Assembly (NCBI GenBank): GCA_014858325.1
Contig: RKCM01000127.1
Coordinates: 1-23,517 of the forward strand
DNA length: 23,517 bases
Reading direction: 5' to 3'
Source of the DNA: Oscillospiraceae bacterium
Lineage (GTDB): Bacteria; Bacillota; Clostridia; Oscillospirales; Ruminococcaceae
Shown piece after piece: positions 1 to 7,140 of this stretch (position 1 is the first letter of the stretch; each line of letters starts with the position of its first letter). The translations under genes were made by a program, and so were the position numbers. The notes below the pieces were generated by a model. The model did not search any database. It was not told the DNA's origin and worked only from the letters and a program-made list of their open reading frames with translations.

Positions 1-1
1 C

Positions 2-55
2 TTCCTGTTCGCGGGCACCATCGACGATGTGTTCGCCAAGGCGAAGAAAGGGTAA
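2..55 (+). CDS. atpD: F1 ATP synthase beta subunit, C-terminal tail (partial)
   Basis: Only the last 17 codons and the TAA are inside the window. They read FLFAGTIDDVFAKAKKG, which resembles the C-terminus of F-type ATP synthase beta subunits (a GTI-(D/E)(D/E) segment followed by an AKAKK tail). The stop lies three bases before the atpC start, the usual beta-epsilon order at the end of an atp operon. The identification rests on this tail and the neighbour; too little sequence is present to see nucleotide-binding motifs. Confidence 0.75.
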   Translation, partial: FLFAGTIDDVFAKAKKG

Positions 56-58
56 ACC

Positions 59-466
59 ATGACGACCTTTCATCTGACGGTGGTCACGCCGGACGGCTGC
101 GCCTTTGAGGGGCAGGCCGAGCGGGTGGTCTGCCGGGCCATCGACGGCGACCTTGCCATTCTGGCAAAGCACGGCGATTACTGCACCGCCCTCGGCATGG
201 GGGAGGCGCACATCGTGGCCGAGGACGGCACCCGCCGCCGCGCCGCCTGCATGGGCGGGATGCTCACCGTGATCGACGGGGAGGTCCGCCTGGTGGCAAC
301 CACCTGGGAGTGGGCCGAGGAGATCGACCAGGCCCGGGCAGAGGCCTCGAAAAAGCGCGCCGAGGAGATCCTGGCCCAGAAAAATCTGGACAAGCGCCAG
401 TATGAGCTGGCCCAGGCCCGCCTCAAGCGCGCGCTGGTGCGCACGTCCATCCACCCGGACAAATAA
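59..466 (+). CDS. atpC: F1 ATP synthase epsilon subunit
   Basis: This 135-residue protein is the epsilon subunit of the F1 sector, which couples the rotor to the catalytic head and can inhibit ATP hydrolysis. Residues 1-85 give the N-terminal beta-sandwich (FHLTVVTPDG near the start, then the GDLAILAKHGDY segment that replaces the usual GxxGIlpgHa, and GGMLTVIDGEVRLVA). Residues about 88-130 form the charged Ala/Lys/Glu-rich helical hairpin typical of full-length epsilon. The length matches the family. The ATG follows the atpD stop by three bases, so the genes are co-transcribed and probably translationally coupled. A strong terminator follows at once, making this the last gene of the operon. 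Confidence 0.93.
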   Translation: MTTFHLTVVTPDGCAFEGQAERVVCRAIDGDLAILAKHGDYCTALGMGEAHIVAEDGTRRRAACMGGMLTVIDGEVRLVATTWEWAEEIDQARAEASKKRAEEILAQKNLDKRQYELAQARLKRALVRTSIHPDK

Positions 467-473
467 ACCCGCC

Positions 474-520
474 AAAGCCCTCCCTGCTTGTTGCAAAACG
501 AGAAGCAGGGAGGGCTTTTT
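474..520 (+). terminator. Rho-independent terminator of the atp operon
   Basis: A GC-rich inverted repeat (GCCCTCCCTGCTT at 477-489, AAGCAGGGAGGGC at 503-515) encloses a 13-base loop and is followed by TTTTT. It begins about eight bases after the atpC stop. Confidence 0.87.
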
Positions 521-548
521 GCAAAACTTTTGTCCGAAAATTCGTCAC

Positions 549-578
549 TTGCGCCCCGGGTGCGGCATCTGGTATCAT
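549..578 (+). promoter_or_regulatory. Weak candidate promoter for the secreted protein gene
   Basis: TTGCGC at 549-554 and TATCAT at 573-578 are separated by 18 bases, in the gap between the atp terminator and the next start codon. The -35 match is poor. The -10 hexamer recurs at other candidate promoters in this window. Confidence 0.3.
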
Positions 579-632
579 AGAGACACAGAAAGCAGCCCCC
601 CAAAGCGGCTGCGCAACAGGAGGAAATTTCAG

Positions 633-1253
633 ATGAGACTGAATCAGAATATGAGCCGTAAGATCGTTGCCGTTGCCATGGCAGCCGCCGCTGCCGCGAC
701 CCTGTCCGTGGGGGCTTTTGCCGCCGGGGACGACGGCGTGGTGGCAGGCTACCTGCCCCCGCAGGAGCAGATGGTGCAGGGCGACATTGCCCTGCACGCC
801 GAGGAGGGCGCGGCCCCGGCGGCAGAGGAAACCTACGGCGGCTACGGCGCCCCCGAGGGCAACCCCATTCAGGGTGACCTCATGCTCATTGCCGAGGGCC
901 CCGCAGAGACGACCGACGCCGAGAAAGTGCCCGTGGCTGCGGGCCTGACCCTGACCGGGCTGTTCCGCAAGTCGGTGCTCTTTACCGCCCGGCAGGACGG
1001 CCAGGTGCTGACGCTGGATGCCCCCGCCAGCAGCGCGGTGGTGCGGGGCACCATCGGCGACCTGCGGGCCCAGATGCGGCAGGGCGCGGGTACCCTGTGC
1101 GTGAAGACCGACAAGAGGACCACCACCCTCAATCTGGCCCTGATGTGTGAGGGCTACGCCGACAACACCCGCTTCACCCTCCGCACCGTGGGTGACCATG
1201 CGTACCTGACCATCGGGCTGCGCTCCCGCCGCGATCTGCTGATCGGGCGGTAA
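633..1253 (+). CDS. Small secreted protein of unknown function
   Basis: I do not recognise a family. The ATG at 633 is chosen because AGGAGG lies at 618-623; upstream in-frame codons run back into atpC and are not credible. The 206-residue product opens with a basic n-region and an Ala-rich hydrophobic stretch ending VGAFA|AG, a typical Sec signal peptide. The mature N-terminus carries two related blocks (VQGDIALHAEEG and IQGDLMLIAEGP, each preceded by a Pro-containing segment). The C-terminal half is a compact beta-rich stretch with one Cys in GTLCVKTDK and one in LMCEGYAD. The gene is flanked by terminators on both sides and is probably monocistronic. It could be an envelope or matrix protein; function cannot be assigned. 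Confidence 0.72.
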   Translation: MRLNQNMSRKIVAVAMAAAAAATLSVGAFAAGDDGVVAGYLPPQEQMVQGDIALHAEEGAAPAAEETYGGYGAPEGNPIQGDLMLIAEGPAETTDAEKVPVAAGLTLTGLFRKSVLFTARQDGQVLTLDAPASSAVVRGTIGDLRAQMRQGAGTLCVKTDKRTTTLNLALMCEGYADNTRFTLRTVGDHAYLTIGLRSRRDLLIGR

Positions 1254-1280
1254 GCGGCTCCCAAAACGAGCAAATGCAAA

Positions 1281-1323
1281 AAAACGGCCCGCGCAGAGTC
1301 TGAACGCTCTGCGCGGGCCGTTT
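1281..1323. terminator. Bidirectional terminator between convergent genes
   Basis: A perfect 16-bp inverted repeat (AACGGCCCGCGCAGAG at 1283-1298 and its complement at 1307-1322) has an A-run on the left and TTT on the right. It can serve the secreted-protein gene on plus and the LytTR gene on minus. Confidence 0.88.
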
Positions 1324-1339
1324 GCGATCGTCGGGGGCT

Positions 1340-2062
1340 TTACCGCTCCATCCACGCCTTGAATTGCGCGCGGACGGCGGCTTCGCGGCCGCGGGGGATG
1401 GGGACGCGGGCTCCGCTGCGCATCCGAAACTCCCCTGCCGTCAGCTGTGCGGCGGCGGCGAGGTTGACGACGTAGGAGCGGTGGGGCTGCACGAAGCGGG
1501 AGTCGGCCAGCAGGGGGGCCGCCACCTCTGCAAAGGGCACCCGCAGGGAGAGGGAGGGCACGTCCTCCCCGCTGGCAAGGTGGAAATGCACCACATGGTG
1601 GGTGCACTCCAGATACTCGATGTCCGCAAAGGGCAGGGCCCGCAGGCCTGCCGCCGTGGAGACGGCAATGACGGGGCCGTACTCCGGCTCGGTGGCGCGG
1701 TCCAGCAGGGCCATCATCTGCTCGGGCCGGACGGGCAGCAGAAAATACTGCATGGCGTCCACCCGGTAGGCGCTGAAGGCGTGGGCGGGGGTGTGGGCAA
1801 AAAAGGCCAGCGGGGCCCGCACCCCTGCTTTGCGCAGGGCGTCGGCGGCTTTGAGCCCCGCCGACGGGTCCTGTGCCGTCAGCTCGATGAAATAAAGCTC
1901 GTACTGTGCGCCCTCGCGGTGCCGCCGCAGCAGGGCCGTGGCGCTGTCCATCTGCTCGATGATGCAGGCGTCCGCCCGGCGGGCATAATATTCAAGGCAG
2001 TGCCGCTCCACCCGGCGGCGCAGCACTGCGTCCGGGCTGCACACGGCGATCTGAAAAACCAT
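1340..2062 (-). CDS. LytTR-family regulator with degenerate (pseudo-) receiver
   Basis: The start at 2062 is supported by AGGAGG about ten bases upstream; longer starts have no ribosome binding site. The 240-residue protein has a receiver-like domain (about 1-120) followed by a LytTR DNA-binding domain (about 128-238, with YLECTHHVVHFHLASG, FVQPHRSYVVNL and VPIPRGRE). The receiver lacks the canonical phosphorylation set. The acidic pair is CSPD (residues 8-11), the phospho-Asp position is Glu60 (FIEL), and the conserved Lys is Leu109 (YFLLPV). The response regulator at 20602-21324 in this window keeps all of these residues. No kinase gene is adjacent; the neighbour is a divergent glycosyltransferase that it might control. 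The fold is clear to me; independence from phosphorylation is inference. Confidence 0.82.
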   Translation of the reverse strand: MVFQIAVCSPDAVLRRRVERHCLEYYARRADACIIEQMDSATALLRRHREGAQYELYFIELTAQDPSAGLKAADALRKAGVRAPLAFFAHTPAHAFSAYRVDAMQYFLLPVRPEQMMALLDRATEPEYGPVIAVSTAAGLRALPFADIEYLECTHHVVHFHLASGEDVPSLSLRVPFAEVAAPLLADSRFVQPHRSYVVNLAAAAQLTAGEFRMRSGARVPIPRGREAAVRAQFKAWMER

Positions 2063-2095
2063 CTTCTCCGCCCTCCTTCCGGGCTGTTTTGCCGC

Positions 2096-2124
2096 TTGCA
2101 TTTTGGCTGCGGCAAGAGTATCAT
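2096..2124 (+). promoter_or_regulatory. Candidate promoter for the glycosyltransferase
   Basis: TTGCAT at 2096-2101 and TATCAT at 2119-2124 are separated by 17 bases, about 40 bases upstream of the ATG at 2167. Both hexamers are imperfect, but the spacing is ideal. Confidence 0.45.
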
Positions 2125-2166
2125 AAGCATAAAAACAAACCAAAGCACGAAAAAGGAGACGCCGCC

Positions 2167-3108
2167 ATGGAAAAACCGCTTGTCAGCATCATCCTGCCCG
2201 TTTACAATGCCCAGAGCCACCTGGCCCGCTGTCTGGAAAGCGTCTGCGGCCAGACCTACAAGAACCTGGAGATCATCGTCCTGAACGATGGCTCCAAGGA
2301 CCAGAGCCTGCCCGTCTGCGAGGAGTTCCGCGCCCGGGACAGCCGCATCCTGCTGGTGGATAAGGCCAACTCCGGCGTGTCGGACACCCGCAACCTGGGG
2401 CTGAAGCTGGCCTCCGGGGAATACGTCCAGTTTGTGGACAGCGACGACTACATCGACCCGGACTACACCGAGCACCTGGTAAGCGCTGCCGAGAGCGCCC
2501 ACGCCGACCTGGTCATTGCGCCCTACAAAATGGTCATCCCGGCGGGGGCCAGCAAGCCCGAGCAGGTGCTGGATAAGATCGAGGACGATCTGGGCGTGAT
2601 GCGGGTGGCCCGGCCCCCCGAGGTGCGGGAGTACGGCTTTTTGCCGGAAGGCGTCTACGACAAGGATACGTTTGCGCTCCGGCTGATGGACAAACCGGCC
2701 TCCTATTTTTACAGTGTGCTGTGGAACAAGCTCTACCGCCGCATCCTGCTCACGGGCAACGACATCTGCTTTACCAGCGAGGTGCGCTGGGCGGAAGATC
2801 TGGTGTTCAATATGCAGTATATCCAGTACGCCGAGGTATTTGCTTCCATCGGCACGCCGGGCTACTCCTACGTCCAGAACCCTCAGAGCATCTGCCACAC
2901 CCAGATCAACCCGGCCACGCTGGTGCAGAATAAGCTCCAGATGTTCCGCTACTACAAGGAGCTCTACACCCGGCTGGGGATGTACGAGGAGGTGCGGCCC
3001 CAGCTCTACAAATTTCTGGTGGACATTGCCGAGAGCACCTACCCCTCCGGGCCGTTCAAGAAGGCCATCGACGAGGCGAAAGCCTACTGGAAGAACCGCA
3101 AAGAGTAA
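2167..3108 (+). CDS. Family 2 glycosyltransferase
   Basis: This 313-residue GT-A fold enzyme probably transfers a sugar from a nucleotide donor to a surface polysaccharide or teichoic-acid-like acceptor. The N-terminal domain shows VSIILPVYNAQSHLARCLESV (residues 6-26), the LNDGSKD nucleotide-binding segment (39-45) and the DXD-like metal site DSDDYID (91-97). The second half carries WNKLYRR and a WAEDLVFN segment, as in many GT2 capsule enzymes. ATG 2167 has an AGGAG about nine bases upstream. There is no membrane segment, so it is probably a soluble or peripheral cytoplasmic enzyme. It is divergent from the LytTR regulator and followed by a terminator. Donor and acceptor cannot be read from the sequence. 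Confidence 0.9.
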   Translation: MEKPLVSIILPVYNAQSHLARCLESVCGQTYKNLEIIVLNDGSKDQSLPVCEEFRARDSRILLVDKANSGVSDTRNLGLKLASGEYVQFVDSDDYIDPDYTEHLVSAAESAHADLVIAPYKMVIPAGASKPEQVLDKIEDDLGVMRVARPPEVREYGFLPEGVYDKDTFALRLMDKPASYFYSVLWNKLYRRILLTGNDICFTSEVRWAEDLVFNMQYIQYAEVFASIGTPGYSYVQNPQSICHTQINPATLVQNKLQMFRYYKELYTRLGMYEEVRPQLYKFLVDIAESTYPSGPFKKAIDEAKAYWKNRKE

Positions 3109-3110
3109 CA

Positions 3111-3145
3111 AAAAGGCGAGCGACCCTGCGGTCGCCCGCCTTTTT
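3111..3145 (+). terminator. Rho-independent terminator after the glycosyltransferase
   Basis: GGCGAGCGACC (3115-3125) pairs with GGTCGCCCGCC (3130-3140) with one mismatch and a 4-base loop. It is preceded by an A-run and followed by TTTTT. Confidence 0.82.
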
Positions 3146-3146
3146 C

Positions 3147-3270
3147 ACTCCTTCAGTCAAAGCCTGACGGCTTTGCCAGCTCCCTCAAAGAGGGAGCCTT
3201 CTCGTGCGTACCGGGAGCAAGGCCTCCCTCCGTGAGGGAGGTGGCATCGCGCAGCGATGACGGAAGGAGT
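3147..3270. repeat. 124-bp MITE-like element made of four hairpins
   Basis: The ends are inverted repeats: ACTCCTTCAGTCA (3147-3159) and TGACGGAAGGAGT (3258-3270) are complementary at 12 of 13 positions. Between them lie four perfect hairpins. These are CAAAGCC/GGCTTTG (3158-3175), GCTCCCTC/GAGGGAGC (3179-3197), CCTCCCTC/GAGGGAGG (3223-3241) and CATCGC/GCGATG (3245-3259). Loops are only 3-4 bases. The element has no coding capacity and ends exactly at the aminopeptidase stop codon. From memory, similar hairpin arrays are dispersed in Faecalibacterium-type genomes; the family name is unknown to me. Confidence 0.78.
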
Positions 3271-5070
3271 TTACGCGCCGATGGCGGCGCACTTCTTGGC
3301 CAGCCAATCCCGCTCCTCTTCGGTGAGGCGGGGAGCCAGCTTCTCGAAGACCTGGCGGTGATAGTCGTTCAGCCAATCCAGCTCGTCGCGGGTGAGCACA
3401 CCGGGCACGATGGGCGAGGTGGCGATGGGCACGAAGGTCACCGGGCGGAAGGAGAGGAAATTGCCGTACTGGTTGGTGGCCTTGCGGCAGCACTCCAGCT
3501 CGTTCTCGATGCGGATGCCCACTTCGCCTGCCTCGTAGACGCCGGGCTCGTCGGTGACGATCATGCCGGGCTTGAAGACGACGGTGTTGCGGCCGTTCAG
3601 AGCATGGGGGCCCTCATGGACGTTGCCCACAAAGCTGACGCTGTGGCCGGTGCCGCAGCGGTAGTTGATGAGGTGACGCCACAGCGGCTCGCGGGCGAGG
3701 GTATCCAGCATGTGGCCGTCGCAGTAGTCCAGCCAGATGGCCTTGGCAATGTCGATGTGGCACTGCAGCGTCCAGGTGTAGAAGAGCCGCTCGTCCTCGG
3801 TCAGCTCGCCCAGAGGGTAGGTGCGGGTGATGTCGGTGGTGCCGTCCAGATAGGTGCCGCCGCAGTCCACCAACAAAAAGCCCTTGCGCTCCAGCTTGGC
3901 GTGGTCTTCCTCGGTGGCGTGGTAGTGCATCATGGCGGCGTTGGGGCCGTAGGCGGCAATGGTGCCAAAGCTCTCCACGATGAATTTATCCTGTGCGCTG
4001 CGGTGCTTGTGGAGAAGCTCGTCCACCGTTAGCTCGGTCAGTGTTTCGCCGGCAGCCAGACGCTCCTCCAACTCTTTCTGGAAGCGGACCATGGCCACGG
4101 CATCCCGGAGGTGGGCCTCCCGCAGGTGGGCCAGCTCGGTCTCGTTTCGGATGCCCTTCATCGGCAGCAGGGGGTCCTCGCCGTCCTTCACGGTCAGGTT
4201 CGGGTTCTGGGCCAGAGTCTGGTAGACCGCGTAGTTGACGGAGGCGGGCTCGGCCAGCACGGTCTGGGGCTCGGTCTCCGCGGCCAGGAAGGACAGCACG
4301 TCGTCGTACTCGGCCAGCGTCACGCCGTTTGCCTTCAGCTCCTCGGCGGCCTCGGGCTGGAGGCGGGCGGTGTTGAGGAAGAGGACGGCGCGGCTCTCCG
4401 TGACATAGCAGTAGGCCATGGCGTAGGGGGTGCACTGGATGTCCATGGCGCGCAGGTTCAGCAGCCAGGCCAGATTGTCCAGCTTGCCCACCAGCTGCGC
4501 GGTGCAGCCCAGCTCCTTCAGCTTGGCCCGCAGCTGGTCCAGCTTTTCTGCCGGGCTGAAGCCGGCGTACTCCTTGGGCAGGACCCAGGCCGGGGTGGCG
4601 GGCAGGGCCGGGCGGCCCTCGGTCCACAGCTCATCCTCCAGGTTCAGGGTCTTGATGGTGCCCTGCTTTGCGTCCAGAGCCTTCTGGACGCCCCGCACCA
4701 GAGCGCAGGAGGCGGTGAGGCCGCACAGGCCCAGCACGCCTTTTTCCGGCAGGACGCGGCCGCAGTATTCTTCCACCGTGGGCACCCCCGGCTCGCCCAT
4801 CCGCATCAGCTGGATCTCCGTGCCGGCGATCTCCTTCTCGGCCTGCACAAAGTACCGGCCGTCGGCCCAGACCGCACTCTCGGTCAGGGTGACCACGAAG
4901 TTGGAGTTCTCTCCGTGGAAGCCGGAGAAATAGGTGAGAGAAGTATAATGATCCGGGAGATACTCGCTGGAATGGGGGTCGCCCACCGGGATCAGGTAAA
5001 CGTCCACTCCGTTGGCTTTCATGGCAGCCCGCAGGGCAGCCAGACGCTCAGGCACCGTATTCATACACAT
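3271..5070 (-). CDS. Xaa-Pro aminopeptidase, M24B family, long form
   Basis: This cytoplasmic metallopeptidase removes N-terminal residues preceding proline. The 599-residue length fits the three-domain form: two creatinase-like N-terminal domains (about 1-300), the M24 pita-bread catalytic domain (about 310-530) and a short C-terminal domain. All five dinuclear-metal ligands are present: Asp402 (LVDCGG), Asp413 (TTDITRT), His476 (GTGHSV), Glu508 (TDEPGVY) and Glu522 (RIENE). The start at 5070 (MCMNTV) is chosen for the AAGGA seven bases upstream; the second Met at 5064 is an alternative. The gene lies downstream of the NSS transporter gene on the same strand, with no obvious terminator between them, and has its own promoter. 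Peptide catabolism next to amino acid uptake is a sensible pairing. Confidence 0.94.
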   Translation of the reverse strand: MCMNTVPERLAALRAAMKANGVDVYLIPVGDPHSSEYLPDHYTSLTYFSGFHGENSNFVVTLTESAVWADGRYFVQAEKEIAGTEIQLMRMGEPGVPTVEEYCGRVLPEKGVLGLCGLTASCALVRGVQKALDAKQGTIKTLNLEDELWTEGRPALPATPAWVLPKEYAGFSPAEKLDQLRAKLKELGCTAQLVGKLDNLAWLLNLRAMDIQCTPYAMAYCYVTESRAVLFLNTARLQPEAAEELKANGVTLAEYDDVLSFLAAETEPQTVLAEPASVNYAVYQTLAQNPNLTVKDGEDPLLPMKGIRNETELAHLREAHLRDAVAMVRFQKELEERLAAGETLTELTVDELLHKHRSAQDKFIVESFGTIAAYGPNAAMMHYHATEEDHAKLERKGFLLVDCGGTYLDGTTDITRTYPLGELTEDERLFYTWTLQCHIDIAKAIWLDYCDGHMLDTLAREPLWRHLINYRCGTGHSVSFVGNVHEGPHALNGRNTVVFKPGMIVTDEPGVYEAGEVGIRIENELECCRKATNQYGNFLSFRPVTFVPIATSPIVPGVLTRDELDWLNDYHRQVFEKLAPRLTEEERDWLAKKCAAIGA

Positions 5071-5134
5071 GTCAACATCCTTCTTTCCTATCATTGCCGG
5101 AAAAACGTCCGGCGGCGATGGTTTGCTGCACCTT

Positions 5135-5163
5135 ATTGTATCATCCCGGCGCAAAGATTGCAA
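5135..5163 (-). promoter_or_regulatory. Promoter of the aminopeptidase gene
   Basis: On the minus strand TTGCAA (5158-5163) and TACAAT (5135-5140) are separated by 17 bases. The block matches the transporter promoter at 6666-6694 at 25 of 31 aligned positions, including GATGATACAATAA-type sequence around the -10. Confidence 0.68.
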
Positions 5164-5249
5164 TGCACATCATGCCGGTTCCGGGCCGGTGGAGAATATG
5201 GAAAGTTCCTGAGCACTGCGGTGTTTGGAAAGATGTCGGCAGGCTGTCA

Positions 5250-6623
5250 TCACATGGAGATCCAGCCCAGTGCATTGGCTACGGAACTGATCAGGATGAT
5301 GGCTGCAAAAACGGGGCAAAGATAGCGGATCATAAAATTGAAAATTCTTTTGCGGCGGAAAGGCTCCCCACCTGCGGTGACTTCTTCTTCAATTTTTTCA
5401 ACGCCGATCACACGGGACACCAACAGGCAGGTGGTAATAGCGGCAATGGGCATCATAACAGAGTTTGTCAGGAAATCGAAGAAATCCAAAAACTGCATCC
5501 CAAATACTGTTACCCCGGCCAGTGGCCCGTAACCCAGTGCCGACAGACTGCCCAAAGCTACCATGATGATACCAATGCAGGCAGTGGCCATCTGTCGGTT
5601 CCAGCCGAGTTGATCTTCAAAGGTGGAAACCGCACTCTCTGTCAAGGCAATGGAGCTTGTGACAGCGGCAAAGAGAACCAACAGGAAAAATAGCACACCT
5701 ACAACGTGTCCGAAGCCCATGCTCTCAAATACTTTGGGAATGGTGATGAACATCAGTGAAGGGCCTGCCTGCAGGGTATCCGGGTCACCGCCGGAGAAGG
5801 AAAACACAGCAGGGATGATCATCAGACCGGCCATGATCGCAATGGCCGTATCAAAAATTTCGACATTTTCCGTGGATTCCTCAATGGAAACATCCTTTTT
5901 CATATAGGAACCAAACGTCACCAGAATGCCCATGGCAATGGACAGGGAATAGAACATCTGTCCCATCGCAGTAACAACGGTCATCCACGAAAAGTTTGCG
6001 ACATTGGGGATCAGGAAATACTTCACTCCGGCCAATGCTCCCGGACGGGTGACGGAGTAAATTGCAATGACAACAGACAAAACCACCAGAACAGGCATCA
6101 TCAGCTTGGACACCCGTTCCACGCCATTGCGGACACCGGCAAAAATGATGATCAGCGTGAAAACCGTAAAGATGAGAAAGCACACCTCGGCAGACAGGCC
6201 GCTGGAAATAAAGTCAGAAAAATAGCCATCCTGTGCCAGCTCGCTGCCATGGCCGCTGACGTAGGCAGAAAGATACCGGATGACCCAGCCGCCAATGACC
6301 GAATAGTATGGCACGATCAGAATCGGGATGATCGCATTGATCCATCCGCCAAATTTCAGCTTGCCGCTTTTGCCAAAAGCCCCGAACGCACCGACCGGGC
6401 TTTTCTTGGTCATCCGGCCCAGGGCGGTCTCGGCCACGATCATGGTGTAGCCAAAGGTGACGGCCAGCACGATGTAGACCAGGAGAAAGATGCCGCCGCC
6501 GTATTTTGCGGCCAGATATGGGAAACGCCAGATGTTTCCGAGGCCTACCGATGCGCCGGCAGCTGAAAGAACAAAACCGATCTTACCGGAAAAAGCGCTG
6601 CGCTTTGATTGTTGTGAATCCAT
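5250..6623 (-). CDS. Sodium:neurotransmitter symporter (NSS/SNF) family transporter
   Basis: The 457-residue protein is a LeuT-fold, Na+-coupled importer, most likely of amino acids, in the cytoplasmic membrane. TM1 carries the family signature around residues 16-38 (LSAAGASVGLGNIWRFPY), with the unwound Gly-Asn-Ile-Trp-Arg-Phe-Pro region that binds sodium and substrate, followed by AAKYGGGIFLLVY. About 11-12 hydrophobic segments follow, which fits bacterial NSS members such as MhsT. The ATG at 6623 has AGGAG nine bases upstream, within GATAGGAGTG. It is transcribed from a promoter with a palindrome in its spacer and is divergent from a GntR regulator. I see no clear terminator after it, so read-through into the aminopeptidase gene is possible. 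The substrate is not determinable here. Confidence 0.93.
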   Translation of the reverse strand: MDSQQSKRSAFSGKIGFVLSAAGASVGLGNIWRFPYLAAKYGGGIFLLVYIVLAVTFGYTMIVAETALGRMTKKSPVGAFGAFGKSGKLKFGGWINAIIPILIVPYYSVIGGWVIRYLSAYVSGHGSELAQDGYFSDFISSGLSAEVCFLIFTVFTLIIIFAGVRNGVERVSKLMMPVLVVLSVVIAIYSVTRPGALAGVKYFLIPNVANFSWMTVVTAMGQMFYSLSIAMGILVTFGSYMKKDVSIEESTENVEIFDTAIAIMAGLMIIPAVFSFSGGDPDTLQAGPSLMFITIPKVFESMGFGHVVGVLFFLLVLFAAVTSSIALTESAVSTFEDQLGWNRQMATACIGIIMVALGSLSALGYGPLAGVTVFGMQFLDFFDFLTNSVMMPIAAITTCLLVSRVIGVEKIEEEVTAGGEPFRRKRIFNFMIRYLCPVFAAIILISSVANALGWISM

Positions 6624-6665
6624 CGTAATACACTCCTATCTTTTTTCCTATTTGAAAACAGGATT

Positions 6666-6694
6666 ATTGTATCATTCTGCCGCGCAGAATGCAA
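6666..6694 (-). promoter_or_regulatory. Promoter of the NSS transporter with a spacer palindrome
   Basis: On the minus strand TTGCAT (6689-6694) and TACAAT (6666-6671) are spaced by 17 bases. The spacer region holds a perfect palindrome, CATTCTGC-CGC-GCAGAATG on plus (6673-6691), an operator-like site that would block RNA polymerase when bound. The cognate regulator is unknown. Confidence 0.66.
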
Positions 6695-6709
6695 TTGGTC
6701 TGCCCCTTC

Positions 6710-6738
6710 TTGACAATTTGTATTTGTTGTATTATACT
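6710..6738 (+). promoter_or_regulatory. Strong promoter of the GntR operon
   Basis: A consensus TTGACA (6710-6715) and TATACT (6733-6738) are spaced by 17 bases, about 27 bases before the regulator's ATG. Confidence 0.82.
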
Positions 6739-6749
6739 GACTAATACAA
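6727..6749. promoter_or_regulatory. Probable GntR (YtrA-type) operator
   Basis: A perfect inverted repeat TTGTATTA (6727-6734) / TAATACAA (6742-6749) with a 7-base spacer overlaps the -10 box and lies just upstream of the regulator gene. Position and symmetry suit negative autoregulation by a dimeric GntR protein; binding is inferred. Confidence 0.62.
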
Positions 6750-6765
6750 ACGGGAGGGCAAAACG

Positions 6766-7137
6766 ATGTTGTTTCGGTTGGATTTTCAAAGCGCTGTGCC
6801 CATCTACCGGCAGATCCGGGATCAGGTGGTGCTGGCGGTGGCCAAGGGCGAGCTTGCCCCCGGCGAGCGCCTGCCCACCACCCGGGCGCTGGCGGAGGAC
6901 GCAGGCGTCAACGTGATGACGGTGAGCAAGGCTTACCAGCTGCTGAAAGCGGAGGGGTATCTCGTCACCGACCGCCGGGCCGGAGCCGTGGTCTGCGCAC
7001 CGCCGGGAAAGGCGGCGCTGAGCGAAGAGCAGACCGCCCGGCTGAAGCTGCTGGCGGGCGAGGCACGGCTGGCCGGGCTGACACTGGACGATTTTGTGGC
7101 GGCCTGCAAAGCCGCCTTTGGCGAAACGGAGGACTGA
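6766..7137 (+). CDS. GntR-family transcriptional regulator, YtrA subfamily
   Basis: This 123-residue repressor-like protein has the GntR winged helix (about residues 11-75). It shows PIYRQIRDQVVLAVAKGEL, GERLPTTRALAEDAGVN and VMTVSKAYQLLKAEGYLVT, the typical recognition-helix context. The short C-terminal helical tail (about 80-123) rather than a large effector domain places it in the YtrA subfamily. The ATG at 6766 has GGGAGG upstream. Three bases separate its stop from the next gene, so the two form an operon with a shared promoter and operator. YtrA regulators usually sit with ABC transporters or DUF5808/DUF1648-type membrane proteins; the latter applies here. Confidence 0.93.
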   Translation: MLFRLDFQSAVPIYRQIRDQVVLAVAKGELAPGERLPTTRALAEDAGVNVMTVSKAYQLLKAEGYLVTDRRAGAVVCAPPGKAALSEEQTARLKLLAGEARLAGLTLDDFVAACKAAFGETED

Positions 7138-7140
7138 ACG

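Noticed and set aside
423..1607. 394-residue minus-strand open frame across the secreted-protein gene
   Set aside because: It spans two terminators and three better-supported genes, and its composition is typical of an antisense GC-rich shadow.
4111..5325. 404-residue plus-strand open frame opposite the aminopeptidase
   Set aside because: The minus strand encodes a complete metallopeptidase with all metal ligands; the plus frame is Leu/Gly/Gln-rich shadow sequence.
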